Counted from the stretch's first letter, positions 1 to 9,836 are shown. The stretch: 64,000 nucleotides of DNA from Bacteroidales bacterium (GCA_017551725.1 JAFZKY010000030.1:1-64000); one strand, 5' to 3'. The notes: generated from the sequence alone by a model not told the origin. Program-made: numbers and translations.

Positions 1-1
1 C

Positions 2-1777
2 ATCGACGAAATCCACACCCTCGTGGGTGCGGGCGCGTCGGGCGAGGGCGCGATGGACGCCGCCAATATCCTCAAGCCGGCACTGGCGCGCGGCGAACTC
101 CGCTCCATCGGCGCCACCACACTGGATGAGTATCAGAAGTATTTTGAGAAGGACAAGGCCCTGGAACGCCGTTTCCAGCCGGTCAAGATTGAAGAACCCG
201 ACAAATACAGCGCCATCTCCATCCTGCGTGGCCTGAAGGAACGTTACGAGAACCACCACAAGGTCAAGATTTTGGACGAGGCCATCATCGCCGCCGTGGA
301 GCTGTCGCAGCGCTATATTGGCGACCGTTTCCTGCCCGACAAGGCCATCGACCTCATCGACGAGGCGGCGGCCAAGCTGAAACTCGAAATCAATTCGGTG
401 CCTGAGGAACTGGATGAGGTGGAACACAAGATCAGCCAGTTGGAAATCGAGCGCGAGGCTTTGAAGCGCGAGAACAATACCGAGAAGGTGACGGAATTGA
501 GCGGCAAAATCGCCGATTTGCAGGAGAAACGCAATGCCATCTCCTCCAAGTGGCGGAGCGAGAAGGAAATCATGGACAAGATTCAGCATTGCAAGGATGA
601 AATCGAGGCCTACAAGCTGGAAGCCGTCAACGAGGAGCGGCAGGGCAACTACGGTCGTGTGGCCGAGTTGCGCTACGGCCTGATCAAGAACGACGAGGAT
701 CAGATTGTGAAGTTGCAGAAGGAGTTGGAGGCTTTGCAGGGCGACAATGCCCTCATCGACGAGAAGGTGAGTGCCGACGACATCGCCGAGGTGGTGGCCC
801 GCTGGACGGGCATCCCCGTGACCAAGATGATGCAGAGCGAGAAGTCCAAGCTGCTCCATCTGGAAGAGGAACTGCACAAACGTGTGGTGGGCCAGGATGA
901 GGCCATCGGTGCAGTGTCGGATGCCATCCGGCGGAGCCGTGCCGGCCTGCAAGATGCCAAACGTCCCATTGGCTCGTTCATCTTCATGGGCACCACCGGC
1001 GTGGGCAAGACGGAATTGGCCAAGGCTTTGGCCGAATACCTGTTCAACACCGAAGATGCCATGATCCGCTTCGATATGAGCGAGTTCCAGGAGTCCTATT
1101 CGGTGTCGAGGCTCATCGGTTCGCCTCCGGGCTACGTGGGCTACGATGAGGGCGGCCAGCTCACCGAGAAGGTGCGCCGCAAACCCTACTCCGTCATCCT
1201 GTTCGATGAGATTGAGAAGGCTCACCCCGATGTTTTCAACGTGCTACTCCAGGTACTGGACGACGGACGGTTGACAGACAACAAGGGGCGTGTGGCGGAT
1301 TTCAAGAACACCATCATCATCATGACCTCCAATCTCGGCTCCAACATCATCCAAGAGAACTACGCCGACCGCGCCAACTACTCTGATATGGAGGTGTTTG
1401 AGCGCACTAAGGCCGAAGTTACGGATTTGTTAAAGAAGACGCTGAAGCCTGAATTTCTCAACCGTATCGACGAGATTGTGATGTTCCAGCCGCTGTCCAA
1501 GCGCGAGATCAAGGCCATCATCGACCTGCAGCTGGCCCAATTGGGCGATTTGCTGGCGCAGCGCAACATCAAGATCGAGTTCAGCAAGTACGCCATGACG
1601 CTCTTGGCCGACTTGGGCTACGATCCCATCTATGGCGCCCGTCCGCTGAAGCGGGTGATCCAGAAGCTCATCCTGAACGAGCTTTCCAAAATCATCCTGG
1701 CGGACGACATCGACCGCGACTGCACCATCATGGTGGATTCCGTGGAGGACGGTAAGTTCGTGTTTTACAAAAAGTAA
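2..1777 (+). CDS. clpB: ATP-dependent disaggregase ClpB (5' end outside window)
   Basis: Hsp100 AAA+ chaperone that, with DnaK/DnaJ, threads and rescues aggregated proteins in the cytosol. The reading frame is open from base 2 and begins inside the first ATPase domain at its Walker B region (IDEIHTLVGAG), so the N-domain and first Walker A lie upstream of the window. A long charged helical stretch, the ClpB middle domain, follows at about residues 130-270 of the visible part. The second ATPase domain shows Walker A GTTGVGKT, Walker B VILFDEIEKAHPDVFN and the GAR sensor-2 motif (YGARPLKR). The middle domain separates ClpB from ClpA. It ends 8 bases before a convergent gene. Certain as to family. 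Confidence 0.97.
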   Translation: MDEIHTLVGAGASGEGAMDAANILKPALARGELRSIGATTLDEYQKYFEKDKALERRFQPVKIEEPDKYSAISILRGLKERYENHHKVKILDEAIIAAVELSQRYIGDRFLPDKAIDLIDEAAAKLKLEINSVPEELDEVEHKISQLEIEREALKRENNTEKVTELSGKIADLQEKRNAISSKWRSEKEIMDKIQHCKDEIEAYKLEAVNEERQGNYGRVAELRYGLIKNDEDQIVKLQKELEALQGDNALIDEKVSADDIAEVVARWTGIPVTKMMQSEKSKLLHLEEELHKRVVGQDEAIGAVSDAIRRSRAGLQDAKRPIGSFIFMGTTGVGKTELAKALAEYLFNTEDAMIRFDMSEFQESYSVSRLIGSPPGYVGYDEGGQLTEKVRRKPYSVILFDEIEKAHPDVFNVLLQVLDDGRLTDNKGRVADFKNTIIIMTSNLGSNIIQENYADRANYSDMEVFERTKAEVTDLLKKTLKPEFLNRIDEIVMFQPLSKREIKAIIDLQLAQLGDLLAQRNIKIEFSKYAMTLLADLGYDPIYGARPLKRVIQKLILNELSKIILADDIDRDCTIMVDSVEDGKFVFYKK

Positions 1778-1785
1778 AGAATTAT

Positions 1786-4086
1786 CTAAAACCCTCGTGT
1801 TGTGCGCGCGGAGCTTGGGATGACTGAGCTCCGCGTTCTCGTATTGCCCGAGCCGGGAACGCTTGTGGGGCGTGGTGTCGTAGTGGAGGGTCGGGCGGTT
1901 GAGGAGGTCGTTGGCCGCTGTGTGGGAGTGCTGGTGGAAGAAGGCCGTGCTCCGGAGGAGGGCGCGGTGGCGGTTGGGCGCGGAGTCGTTGGCGCTGTGG
2001 GCTTGGCAGATGGGGCAGGGGAGGAGGATGACTGTGCCTTGTAGTTCGTGGTGGAGCTCACACGGCTGATCTTCGAGGAGATGTTGTGCCCGCCCGTGGT
2101 CACCATGTCGTTGTAGGTGATGATGATGGAGGGCGTTTTCAGGTAGCGCCCGCCAGACTTGCTCAGGCTTTGGACGTAGTAGTTCTTCACCTCGGCCAGG
2201 TTTACGCCGAGAAGCGTCAGGTTGTTCTTCCCGATGAGGCGCATCAGCTCGTTGACCTTGCGGGCCTGCATCATGCGGTTGTAGGCAGCCTGACTGTTGA
2301 TGGTGGTGCCGCGTGGGTATGAAAGATACCGTGCCAGTAGTTTGAGATTGTCTTCCGAAAGCCCTTTCAGCATACTGCGTATGGAGTGGAACTCGTTGAC
2401 AATATGGCTTTTCTGTTGTCGGTTGACATCTTGGTAGATACGCTTTTGGTCATCCTCCGAATAGGTGAAATTGTATTCGGCCTCGTTGCGGCGCATCTGC
2501 CGGTGAACTTCCTTTTCGCCGTAATTGAAGAAATGGATTTTGGCCAGCGAATCGGAGACCTGTTCGATTTGGTCGTCGGTCAGGTTCTTGAAGATGTTGA
2601 GCATGTTCCAGCACGCTCCGGCGAGCAGATAGGGCTTTTTGCTTGGAAATGAGGGATGGAGCAGCTTTCCCTTATAGCGGATGCCGTTGTCCATAAAGAG
2701 CTGGTACAGGGCGGTATATTGCACCACGCGGGCGATGTCGGTGTTGCCGCAGGTGGCGAAATAGTTGCCCGCCCGCCGCTCGTAGGTGGCCCCCACGCTC
2801 TCGCTGCGTTCCTGTGAGTTGAAGTACGAGACGGGCAGCGCACCCGTGCGGTTGAGGGTGTATATCGTATATCTGGGCAAGTCGATGGCGTACATGGTGT
2901 TGGCCGTGTTCCAGTTGTAAACGAGCTGATCCAATCCTAATTTCTTGAAAAGGGGTTGGTCGAAGGGGAAATAGCCCGGGCTGGGATAGTTGTAATACGC
3001 TTCCTGGATGGTGCCGCTCTCCGACCAGTCTTTGAGCAGGATGTCGGTGATGGTGAGCAGGTGGCCCAACTCTGTGTTTTCCAGCTCCTTGCTGAGGTAG
3101 GTGGGGCACCAGTCGCGCCCGTCGGCCATCTTGCCGGCCAGGAAGTCGTTGATGTCGAGGCTCTGCGACAGCTCCTTGGCGCTGATGCTGGCGATGAGCA
3201 GCACCGTCTCCACACGCAGGGGCGGCAGTGTCTGCAGGTCGGCCTCGCGCTCGCGCCCGATGACGACTAAGGTGGTGGAGTCACGCAGGGCGCCGAGGAT
3301 GAGGTCCGCATCCAACGCAAACTGCCGGATGGTGCCCATCTGGCGGCTGATGTCGCTGTTGCGGCGGATGCACCAGGCTACCAAACCGGGTTCCTTGCTG
3401 AAGAAGACTCCGCGTCGCTTCTGCTTGAACATCTGGCTGATAGTGAGTGTCTTCGCTGTGTCTTTCCCATCTATGAAAAGCTCGCCAGCCTGTATGAACC
3501 AGTCGTCGAATTCGGCCAGGGAGATTTGATAGTCCAGATTTTCCGATGAAAAATAATGGCGTTTTTTATTGTCCAGCAGATTGATACTGTTGGGTTTGTA
3601 GCCCGAAAGATACTGCTTTTTGGAGATTCGGGTCACAAGGGAGTCCACATTTTCGGTGGTTGCGTTGCCTAAAATTACCATCAGATCGGTGATGCGCCCG
3701 TCGTAACCTATCTTGAAATGGCGTTTGGAGGTCTGATGGGTGTATTTGGTAAGGATTCTCTCCAACGTGTCCGGCTCGAAGAAGGGTGCCGGTTCGGAGA
3801 TGAGGATGATACGGCTGCTGTCGGCGAAGGTGGCCGTGCCGATGGTCTGGTAGTGCATCCGGTAGTGTTTGCGGAACAGGTTATAGACGGAGTCCTGCTT
3901 TTGGTAGGCCAGCGTGTTCTCGAGGGTGACGTGCTGGTCGGGGATGTACTCCACTTTCATGACGCTAGCAGCCTGCTGCTTGATGGTCTCCACCACCTTG
4001 GTGTGCCGCCCGAAGGTGAACAGGCTGCCCAAGGCCAGCAGGAGGATGGTGCCGCTGATGATGCCGATACGGAGGGGCTTGCTCAT
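1786..4086 (-). CDS. Membrane-anchored hypothetical protein with S/T/P-rich C-terminal tail
   Basis: I do not recognise this 766-residue protein. One hydrophobic segment at residues 8-26 looks like an N-terminal membrane anchor or uncleaved signal, with the rest presumably periplasmic. The body has no motif I can name. The last ~100 residues are low complexity, rich in Ser, Thr, Pro, Ala and Arg, resembling a disordered linker. Its ATG is 4 bases after the maf stop, so the two are probably co-transcribed. It converges on clpB with an 8-base gap and no obvious terminator. Several overlapping frames on the other strand are shadows. Confidence 0.75.
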   Translation of the reverse strand: MSKPLRIGIISGTILLLALGSLFTFGRHTKVVETIKQQAASVMKVEYIPDQHVTLENTLAYQKQDSVYNLFRKHYRMHYQTIGTATFADSSRIILISEPAPFFEPDTLERILTKYTHQTSKRHFKIGYDGRITDLMVILGNATTENVDSLVTRISKKQYLSGYKPNSINLLDNKKRHYFSSENLDYQISLAEFDDWFIQAGELFIDGKDTAKTLTISQMFKQKRRGVFFSKEPGLVAWCIRRNSDISRQMGTIRQFALDADLILGALRDSTTLVVIGREREADLQTLPPLRVETVLLIASISAKELSQSLDINDFLAGKMADGRDWCPTYLSKELENTELGHLLTITDILLKDWSESGTIQEAYYNYPSPGYFPFDQPLFKKLGLDQLVYNWNTANTMYAIDLPRYTIYTLNRTGALPVSYFNSQERSESVGATYERRAGNYFATCGNTDIARVVQYTALYQLFMDNGIRYKGKLLHPSFPSKKPYLLAGACWNMLNIFKNLTDDQIEQVSDSLAKIHFFNYGEKEVHRQMRRNEAEYNFTYSEDDQKRIYQDVNRQQKSHIVNEFHSIRSMLKGLSEDNLKLLARYLSYPRGTTINSQAAYNRMMQARKVNELMRLIGKNNLTLLGVNLAEVKNYYVQSLSKSGGRYLKTPSIIITYNDMVTTGGHNISSKISRVSSTTNYKAQSSSSPAPSAKPTAPTTPRPTATAPSSGARPSSTSTPTQRPTTSSTARPSTTTPRPTSVPGSGNTRTRSSVIPSSARTTRGF

Positions 4087-4090
4087 TCGG

Positions 4091-4684
4091 TTATTTGCGG
4101 ATGATATTCTGTAACATTTCCCATAACAGGCAGGTGGGCAGACCCATTACGTTGTAGAAGGAGCCGTGGATGGATTGGATGCCGATGTACCCGATCCACT
4201 CCTGTATCCCGTACGCGCCGGCCTTGTCCAGCGGGCGGTAATGTTCCACATAGTACTGCAGCTCCTCGTCCGAAAGCTTGACAAAGTTGACGCTGGACGA
4301 GCGGAAGTCGGTCAGCATACGGTCGGGGGTGGCCACGGTGAGGCCGCTAAATACCAAATGTGTTTGCCCTGACAGCTGGCGCAGCATCTGCAGAGCTTCC
4401 TCGTTGTCTTTGGGCTTGCCGATGATCTTCCCGTCAACCACCACGACGGTGTCGCAGGCGATGAAGATGGTGTTGGCCAGATATTGCGTCATGTCGATGG
4501 CGGAGAGTTTCAGCCGCGACAAGTGTTGCACCACCTCGGCGGGATAGAGTGAGGGGTCGTAGGATTCCTCCACATCGGTAGAGATCAGTTCGTAGTCGAT
4601 GCCCATGTCGGCGAGCAACTCCCTGCGCCTCGGTGATTTGGAGGCGAGATATATCTTGTAGTTTTTAAGATCGTTTAGCAACAT
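4091..4684 (-). CDS. maf: Maf-like nucleoside triphosphate pyrophosphatase
   Basis: Hydrolyses non-canonical or modified nucleoside triphosphates such as dTTP/UTP or m5UTP to the monophosphate, a house-cleaning role linked to division arrest. The N-terminus carries the Maf signature (ASKSPRRRELL, about residues 13-23), then ACDTVVVVDGKIIGKP with the conserved catalytic Asp and Lys, and the late GAYGIQ motif. About 197 residues, normal for the family. I start at the ATG at 4684 (MLLNDLKNY); the in-frame extension to 4729 runs through the -7 promoter box and is unlikely. It is followed after 4 bases by the large unknown gene. Confidence 0.95.
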   Translation of the reverse strand: MLLNDLKNYKIYLASKSPRRRELLADMGIDYELISTDVEESYDPSLYPAEVVQHLSRLKLSAIDMTQYLANTIFIACDTVVVVDGKIIGKPKDNEEALQMLRQLSGQTHLVFSGLTVATPDRMLTDFRSSSVNFVKLSDEELQYYVEHYRPLDKAGAYGIQEWIGYIGIQSIHGSFYNVMGLPTCLLWEMLQNIIRK

Positions 4685-4706
4685 AATTAAATAATGAATC
4701 GGACCG

Positions 4707-4714
4707 CAAAAATA
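4707..4714 (-). promoter_or_regulatory. Bacteroidetes -7 box upstream of maf
   Basis: Reads TATTTTTG on the minus strand, matching TAnnTTTG, 23 bases upstream of the chosen maf ATG. It argues against the longer start. No clear -33 TTTG was found. Confidence 0.6.
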
Positions 4715-4785
4715 CAAAAATGCGGCCACAAAACCATGGAAACATCATTCGAACACAAAAACACGAATCCCGCGTACAACAGTCT

Positions 4786-6105
4786 TTATCTTTCCGGCGT
4801 GCAGAACAGTTCTTCCATCGGGAGTGTGAAATCCTGAAGTTTCAAAACCATTGGATAGTCCTTCGTGGCATCCCCCGTTCCCAAATCACAGTCATTGGCG
4901 AAGCGCATCGGATAGGGATGGGGCTCGAAACCAAAGCGGGCGTAGTAGCGTTGCAGCTCCTCGTCGGCGGGGATTAGAGCCACGGCTTGCATGTGCTGAC
5001 TTCGCGCGTATGCGATGGCATCCCGGGTTACCTGCTCCGCCAAGCCCTTTTTTCGGTGTCTTTCGGCGGTGGAAATGGCATAAAGGTATCCTATTTTGCC
5101 GATTGCGGTGTCACAAGGGATCAACAGGCAGGAGGATACAATCGTCCCATCGGCCTTGCGCACGAACATGCGCGACTCGTCGTAATGGCGGGAAAGTACG
5201 GAGTGTATGAATGTCGTCTCGTCGTGAAAACAATCCCTCCACAGACGGGTGATCTGGCGGAGATCTTCGGTCAAGGGCCGGGCGCAGAACTTGTCCTCCA
5301 AACGCAGAGGCTGATACGAGAGCTTGGACTGGCGCAACCCCGGAAGCCCCAGATCTTCTTCACGGTTAACATATTGATATTGAGATGGAAGATGTTGCGC
5401 AAAAAGCTGGCTGATCATCGGAAAAACACCGTCGTAGCGGATGTCGGCCTTCTCGACATGGATGTCAAAGGTCTGCGCGTTGATTGGAGAGCCGAAGGTG
5501 AAAGCCACCAAAGTGTCCTCCACAAACAAGGCGCCGCCGGTTAAATCCAATTCCAAATAATGGTCAAAGAATGCCCGTATGGCACGCTCCTCCTCGCCCA
5601 GCTGGTCGGAATGGCCGGATTGTTCGGACCGCCAAACCCGTTCCAGGCGCAGACACTCGTCAAACAGGTCCGGGACAAGTGTCTCATAACGATACGGATA
5701 TCGCGACATGAACTTGTTCACGTGGTTGCGCTTTGCGGCCAACTTCCGTCCTCGGAATGTCCTGAAATCATTCACATCATACACATAGTCAGCCATATTC
5801 CGAGGGTTGTCAAACATGAACGTGTCGGGGAAATGCTGTTTGAGGTGCATTTTGTCCGACTCCGACAGTTGTATGAGATTGTAGGGACGCGTGCCGGCAT
5901 CCTCCTTGATTTGCTGTAAAATACAAGGCAACTGCGGCGTTTGCACGTCGGGTAGGATCATATACTGGGAAAATCCGTTGTGCGCGGCGGTGCGCGAGCG
6001 CACAATCAGCCGGTCCTCACATACGGTCCACTGGTTGCCAAAGGTATGCTGCCAGGCGAAAAGGTTGGCAAAGGCATGGTCGCACACGCGCCCGCCATCG
6101 CGCAA
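4786..6105 (-). CDS. DUF2156 (LPG-synthase-like) and GNAT acetyltransferase fusion, N-terminus interrupted by a stop
   Basis: Two acyltransferase-fold domains in one protein. Residues ~1-275 match the DUF2156 family (C-terminal domain of phosphatidylglycerol lysyltransferase) with the CDHAFANLFAW segment and an ENPRNMADYVYD-like region. Residues ~280-430 are a GNAT domain with an RHRKKGLAEQ acetyl-CoA loop. The open frame begins at a TTG (6105). In the same frame an ATG at 6162 starts MPLDFHPFHI, which looks like the true DUF2156 start, but is cut by TAA at 6130-6132; the following DKTLFHRFLRDGG continues the domain. So this is either a gene with a nonsense mutation or sequencing error, or one now started downstream. 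Substrate unknown. Downstream neighbour of sodB. Confidence 0.8.
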   Translation of the reverse strand: MRDGGRVCDHAFANLFAWQHTFGNQWTVCEDRLIVRSRTAAHNGFSQYMILPDVQTPQLPCILQQIKEDAGTRPYNLIQLSESDKMHLKQHFPDTFMFDNPRNMADYVYDVNDFRTFRGRKLAAKRNHVNKFMSRYPYRYETLVPDLFDECLRLERVWRSEQSGHSDQLGEEERAIRAFFDHYLELDLTGGALFVEDTLVAFTFGSPINAQTFDIHVEKADIRYDGVFPMISQLFAQHLPSQYQYVNREEDLGLPGLRQSKLSYQPLRLEDKFCARPLTEDLRQITRLWRDCFHDETTFIHSVLSRHYDESRMFVRKADGTIVSSCLLIPCDTAIGKIGYLYAISTAERHRKKGLAEQVTRDAIAYARSQHMQAVALIPADEELQRYYARFGFEPHPYPMRFANDCDLGTGDATKDYPMVLKLQDFTLPMEELFCTPER

Positions 6106-6188
6106 GAAGCGATGGAACAGCGTTTTATCTTAAATATGAAAAGGATGAAAGTCGAGCGGCATAGACCTTGTAGGGCGTTTTCGCCATC

Positions 6189-6779
6189 CTACCGGTTTTG
6201 GTAGCGTTCCCCGATGACGTTCCAATCCACAATCTGCCAGAGGGCGTTCAGGTGGTCGGGGCGGCGGTTCTGGTAGTCGAGGTAGTAGGCGTGCTCCCAC
6301 ACGTCGAAGGTGAGCAGCGGAGTCAGTCCTTTCTGTACGGGGTTGCCGGCGGGACCTTCCTGTGTGATGGTGAGTTTGCCGGCGGCGTCGCAGGAGAGCC
6401 ACACCCAGCCGGAGCCGAAGAGGGTGGCGCCGCCCTGCACGAAGGCTTTCTGGAACTCCTCAAACGAGCCGAACTGCGCGGTGATGGCCTCGGCCAATGG
6501 GCCAACGGGCTTGTTGTCCGCCTTCGGGGCGTTGAACTGCAGGAAGTACAGATTATGGTTCAAGGTCTGGCCGGCATTGTTCAGCATGCCGCCCGTAGCC
6601 TTCGTCACAATCGTCTCCAGCGGCATCTCCGCGAACGGCGTGCCCTCGATGGCGGCGTTGAGGTTGTTGACGTAGCCCTGCAGGTGCTTGCCGTGATGGA
6701 AACCGATGGTCTGGGCGGAGATGACCGGCTCCAGTGCGTTTGCCTCGTAAGGCAAGGTTATTAATTCAAATTTCTTCAT
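6189..6779 (-). CDS. sodB: Superoxide dismutase, Fe/Mn family
   Basis: Cytosolic enzyme dismutating superoxide to oxygen and hydrogen peroxide. Metal ligands are visible at H28 (HHGKH), H75 (LNHNLY), D159 and H163 (FDVWEHAYYLDY). The AGQTLNHN segment with Gln71 near the metal and the overall pattern suit Fe or cambialistic enzymes, but the metal cannot be fixed from sequence. 196 residues, typical. The ATG at 6779 (MKKFELI) is preferred over a TTG two codons upstream. Part of a long minus-strand run; a 74-base gap rich in A/T separates it from the C69 dipeptidase gene. Confidence 0.96.
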   Translation of the reverse strand: MKKFELITLPYEANALEPVISAQTIGFHHGKHLQGYVNNLNAAIEGTPFAEMPLETIVTKATGGMLNNAGQTLNHNLYFLQFNAPKADNKPVGPLAEAITAQFGSFEEFQKAFVQGGATLFGSGWVWLSCDAAGKLTITQEGPAGNPVQKGLTPLLTFDVWEHAYYLDYQNRRPDHLNALWQIVDWNVIGERYQNR

Positions 6780-6813
6780 AATCAATGTTTTAATAATAAT
6801 TGTTACTTAATTA

Positions 6814-6840
6814 CTTAGTTTCTTAACTTCTTAACTCTAA
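6814..6840. repeat. Dispersed 27-base T-rich repeat, copy 1
   Basis: Begins CTTAGTTTCTTAACTTCT and differs at one base from 56409-56435. Lies between sodB and the C69 gene. Function unknown. Confidence 0.6.
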
Positions 6841-6853
6841 AATCCTCCCCTCT

Positions 6854-8443
6854 CTACCACGTCCCGTCGAAGTCGGTCCAGATGCGGTCGCCGAGCTTCC
6901 AGGCGGTTTCCACGGCGGTGTTGCCGCAACGGTTGGTGAAGTCCGTCAGCGTGCGGATGGCCTCCTGCCGGTTGCCGCTCTTCAACAGCTGCAAAGCCTT
7001 CTGTTCCACGTCTTTGTGCTCATCGATAAACTGTTTTTCCAAAGGCTCCCAAGTCTTGTCGATGACGATGTGCATGTCGCCCCAACGCTGGCAAGCTAAA
7101 CTACCCACGCGGTTGAATCCCCACCAGGCAGCATCTTTACTGAAGCCCGTGAGCCGTCCGTCGGTCTTGTAGGTGGTGGGCAGGTCGGTGACGTTGGCGT
7201 AGATGGGCACATAGATGGATGAGGCCACGTTGTCAAGGGCAAACCAGCACAACGCGCCCACCTCATCGGGCAGGTCGGCGCGACATTGGATAATGGTGCC
7301 GTAAACGGTGAAGTGTACGGCTATATTGCGCTCGCCCAGCTCGTTCCAGCCTCCGTTGATGCGATGCAGTTTCAGCTCATCGGCTTTCATGAAGGGGTTG
7401 GCCATGGGCGAAATCACCTGTTTGCCCTCTTTGTCGGCCACGGTCAAGGTCTTGCGCATGTCGTAAGGTGTGCCCTCGTAGTAGTCTTTGAAGATGCTCA
7501 TCATCTTCTCAAGGGTTACCAGCGTGTCGGGCTTCACAGAGAAGGGATAGTTCTCGGCGTTGGGGTCCAGCTTGAGGGAGGGTGCCAGCAGGTCGAAGAC
7601 GCGCCACTCCCTGCGGCGGCAGGCGATCATCGTGCGCGTCTGCGGCGCATAGGCGTAGGCGAACTGGAACGTTGATTTGCCATCCCACCAGCCGTTCTCC
7701 TTGGCCAGGGAATAGACGTTGTCGGAGGCCATATAGTAGTCTTTGTCCTTCAGGTTGATTTCGCGGATGGTGGAGGCGTTGGCGTTGACGGCCACATGGT
7801 CGTCAGGCACGCGCTGCGCCGCCCACACGGCCCCGCGCTTGTCCTTGCCGGGACCGAGGATTTCCAGATGCCACACTTCGTTCTTGTCGGCGATGGTGAG
7901 GCACTCGCCCGCATCGCGCCAGCCGTACTCCTTGAGCAGCTCGCCGGCCATGCGGATGGCCTGGCGGGCAGTGGTGCAACGCTGCACCATCAGACGGCAA
8001 AGGGTCTGGCACTCAATAAGTCCGCTGTCGGATTTCAGCTCCGACCGCCCGCCAAAGGTGGACTCCCCGATGGCCAACTGCTTCTCGTTGACACAGGGGT
8101 AGGCGGTGTTCAGGAACTGGTAGGTGTGCGCCACCTGCGGAATCTCGCCAATGAGGATGTTCTCGTAACGGGCCATCTGGCCGGGCATCTTCTTGGCCCA
8201 GCGGCGCCAGTACATGCCCTCGGTCTCGCCCGGCTGGTGATCCATGGCCGGCTCCACCAGGATATTGGTACGCGAGCGGTGACTGTCATCGGTGTGCGAG
8301 GTCATCACGGAGCCATCCGCAGAGGCTTTCTTGCCAATGGTGATAGAGGTACATTCCATGCCCTCGGTCATGGGATCGATATCCGTTTGTGCGACAGCTA
8401 TACTGACGGTCGCAAGAAACAAGAGGGTGAAAAAGGGTTTCAT
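6854..8443 (-). CDS. Secreted C69-family dipeptidase
   Basis: Peptidase family C69 (PepD-like) N-terminal-nucleophile hydrolase, expected to cleave dipeptides or short peptides in the periplasm. A signal peptide covers residues 1-18 (MKPFFTLLFLATVSIAVAQ). The likely nucleophile is C31 in EGMECTS, followed by the family block with DGSV and HTDDS. 529 residues matches the family. C31 would have to become N-terminal after processing. Upstream lies an AtoE-type transporter (40-base gap). A role in peptide scavenging is inference from family. Confidence 0.92.
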   Translation of the reverse strand: MKPFFTLLFLATVSIAVAQTDIDPMTEGMECTSITIGKKASADGSVMTSHTDDSHRSRTNILVEPAMDHQPGETEGMYWRRWAKKMPGQMARYENILIGEIPQVAHTYQFLNTAYPCVNEKQLAIGESTFGGRSELKSDSGLIECQTLCRLMVQRCTTARQAIRMAGELLKEYGWRDAGECLTIADKNEVWHLEILGPGKDKRGAVWAAQRVPDDHVAVNANASTIREINLKDKDYYMASDNVYSLAKENGWWDGKSTFQFAYAYAPQTRTMIACRRREWRVFDLLAPSLKLDPNAENYPFSVKPDTLVTLEKMMSIFKDYYEGTPYDMRKTLTVADKEGKQVISPMANPFMKADELKLHRINGGWNELGERNIAVHFTVYGTIIQCRADLPDEVGALCWFALDNVASSIYVPIYANVTDLPTTYKTDGRLTGFSKDAAWWGFNRVGSLACQRWGDMHIVIDKTWEPLEKQFIDEHKDVEQKALQLLKSGNRQEAIRTLTDFTNRCGNTAVETAWKLGDRIWTDFDGTW

Positions 8444-8483
8444 AGATGTTTTATTCGATGTTATATTAATATTGTAAAATTCG

Positions 8484-9836
8484 TTATAATGCCCAAATCA
8501 AAAGGCCTCCGCAGATGATGAGACCGCTCACCACCAAGTCGATGAGGCAGAATCCCATAATGTCCTTGGCGTTGAGTTTAGCGATGGCCAGCGCCGGGAT
8601 AGCCCAGAAGGGCTGTATGAGATTGGTCCACGCATCGCCCCACGCGATGGCGGTTCCCGTGAGGCCCGGGTCCACGCCCAGGTTGGCGCCGGCGGCAAAC
8701 ATGATGGGTGCCTGGATGGCCCAGTGCCCGCCCCCGGAGGGCACGAACATGTTGAGCACGGCGGCACACAGGAAGGTGAGCAGCGGATAGGTGGTGGGAT
8801 TGGAGATGGAGATACAGGCGTTGCTGATGACGGTGCCGAAACAGATGCCCGAGTGCCCGATGCCCGTGATGATGCCCATGATACCGGCGTAGAAGGGGAA
8901 CTGCAGGATGATGCCTGCCGCGCCGGAGGCTGCCTTGGTGAAGGCCCTCACATAGGCCAGCGGCGTGCCGTGCAGGATAATACCGACAAACAGGAAGAGC
9001 ATGATGACCGAGTTGAGATCCAACGCACCACCCCGGAATCCGATTTTAACGACCAGATATCCCAATCCCAAAAGAGCCACCAACCAGTTCAAAACACGGC
9101 TGTTTTCCAACTTCTCAGCAGGTGTGGAGGGGATGATATCCGGCTTAGGTTGCTCTTCAGCCAGCAGGGCGGGGTCAATGGCAACCACTTTATCGGGATG
9201 CGGGTGCATGAGCGCGTTCACCACGACAATGGCGGCAATGGTGAGTGCCACCATGACAAGATTGTGCGGGTCCAGGATAGTCTGCGTCACCGGCACGGGC
9301 TCGGTGAGAATACCGTTGGTGGCTTTGGTCAGCGCCTCGCCCGGCGTGGCCATCGTCAGCGGGATGGAGCCCGACAGGCCCGCGTGCCACACGACGAAGC
9401 CGCTGTAGGCGGAGGCGATGAGCAGACGGTAGTCCACGCCCGCCAGCTTGCGGGCAATCTCCTTGGCGAAAATCACGCCCACAATCAGCCCGAAGCCCCA
9501 GTTGAGCCAGCAGGCCACCGCCGACACGCCAGTCACCAAGGCGATGGCGCCGGCAGGGGTCTTGGGGATGCCCGCCAATCGGCTGATACCTTTCTTGATA
9601 ACGGGAGCAGCGGCCAGCGTGGAACCGCAAACCAGCACCAGCGCCATCTGCATGGCGAAGGCCAGCAGGCCCCACACGCCGTTGCCCCAATGCTCCATCA
9701 CCTCCAAAGGTGTCTGGTGGCAGATGGGCATCGCCAGCAGGGCGGCGAGGAAGGTGAGCAGGATGGCGAAGATAAACGGCTCCGGCAGATAGCGTTGCAC
9801 CACTCGGACGCAGGCGTTGATGATTCGTTGGAACAT
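8484..9836 (-). CDS. AtoE-family short-chain fatty acid transporter
   Basis: Multi-pass inner-membrane transporter of the AtoE family, proposed to carry short-chain fatty acids. About 12 hydrophobic segments are visible over 450 residues, including the N-terminal RYLPEPFIFA motif, a W-rich NWGFGLIVG stretch and the conserved VPSGGGHWAIQ motif near residue 358. It is co-oriented with the D-2-hydroxyacid dehydrogenase upstream (15-base gap) and the C69 dipeptidase downstream. Substrate in this organism is inferred from family only; no acetoacetate-CoA transferase is adjacent. Confidence 0.92.
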   Translation of the reverse strand: MFQRIINACVRVVQRYLPEPFIFAILLTFLAALLAMPICHQTPLEVMEHWGNGVWGLLAFAMQMALVLVCGSTLAAAPVIKKGISRLAGIPKTPAGAIALVTGVSAVACWLNWGFGLIVGVIFAKEIARKLAGVDYRLLIASAYSGFVVWHAGLSGSIPLTMATPGEALTKATNGILTEPVPVTQTILDPHNLVMVALTIAAIVVVNALMHPHPDKVVAIDPALLAEEQPKPDIIPSTPAEKLENSRVLNWLVALLGLGYLVVKIGFRGGALDLNSVIMLFLFVGIILHGTPLAYVRAFTKAASGAAGIILQFPFYAGIMGIITGIGHSGICFGTVISNACISISNPTTYPLLTFLCAAVLNMFVPSGGGHWAIQAPIMFAAGANLGVDPGLTGTAIAWGDAWTNLIQPFWAIPALAIAKLNAKDIMGFCLIDLVVSGLIICGGLLIWAL

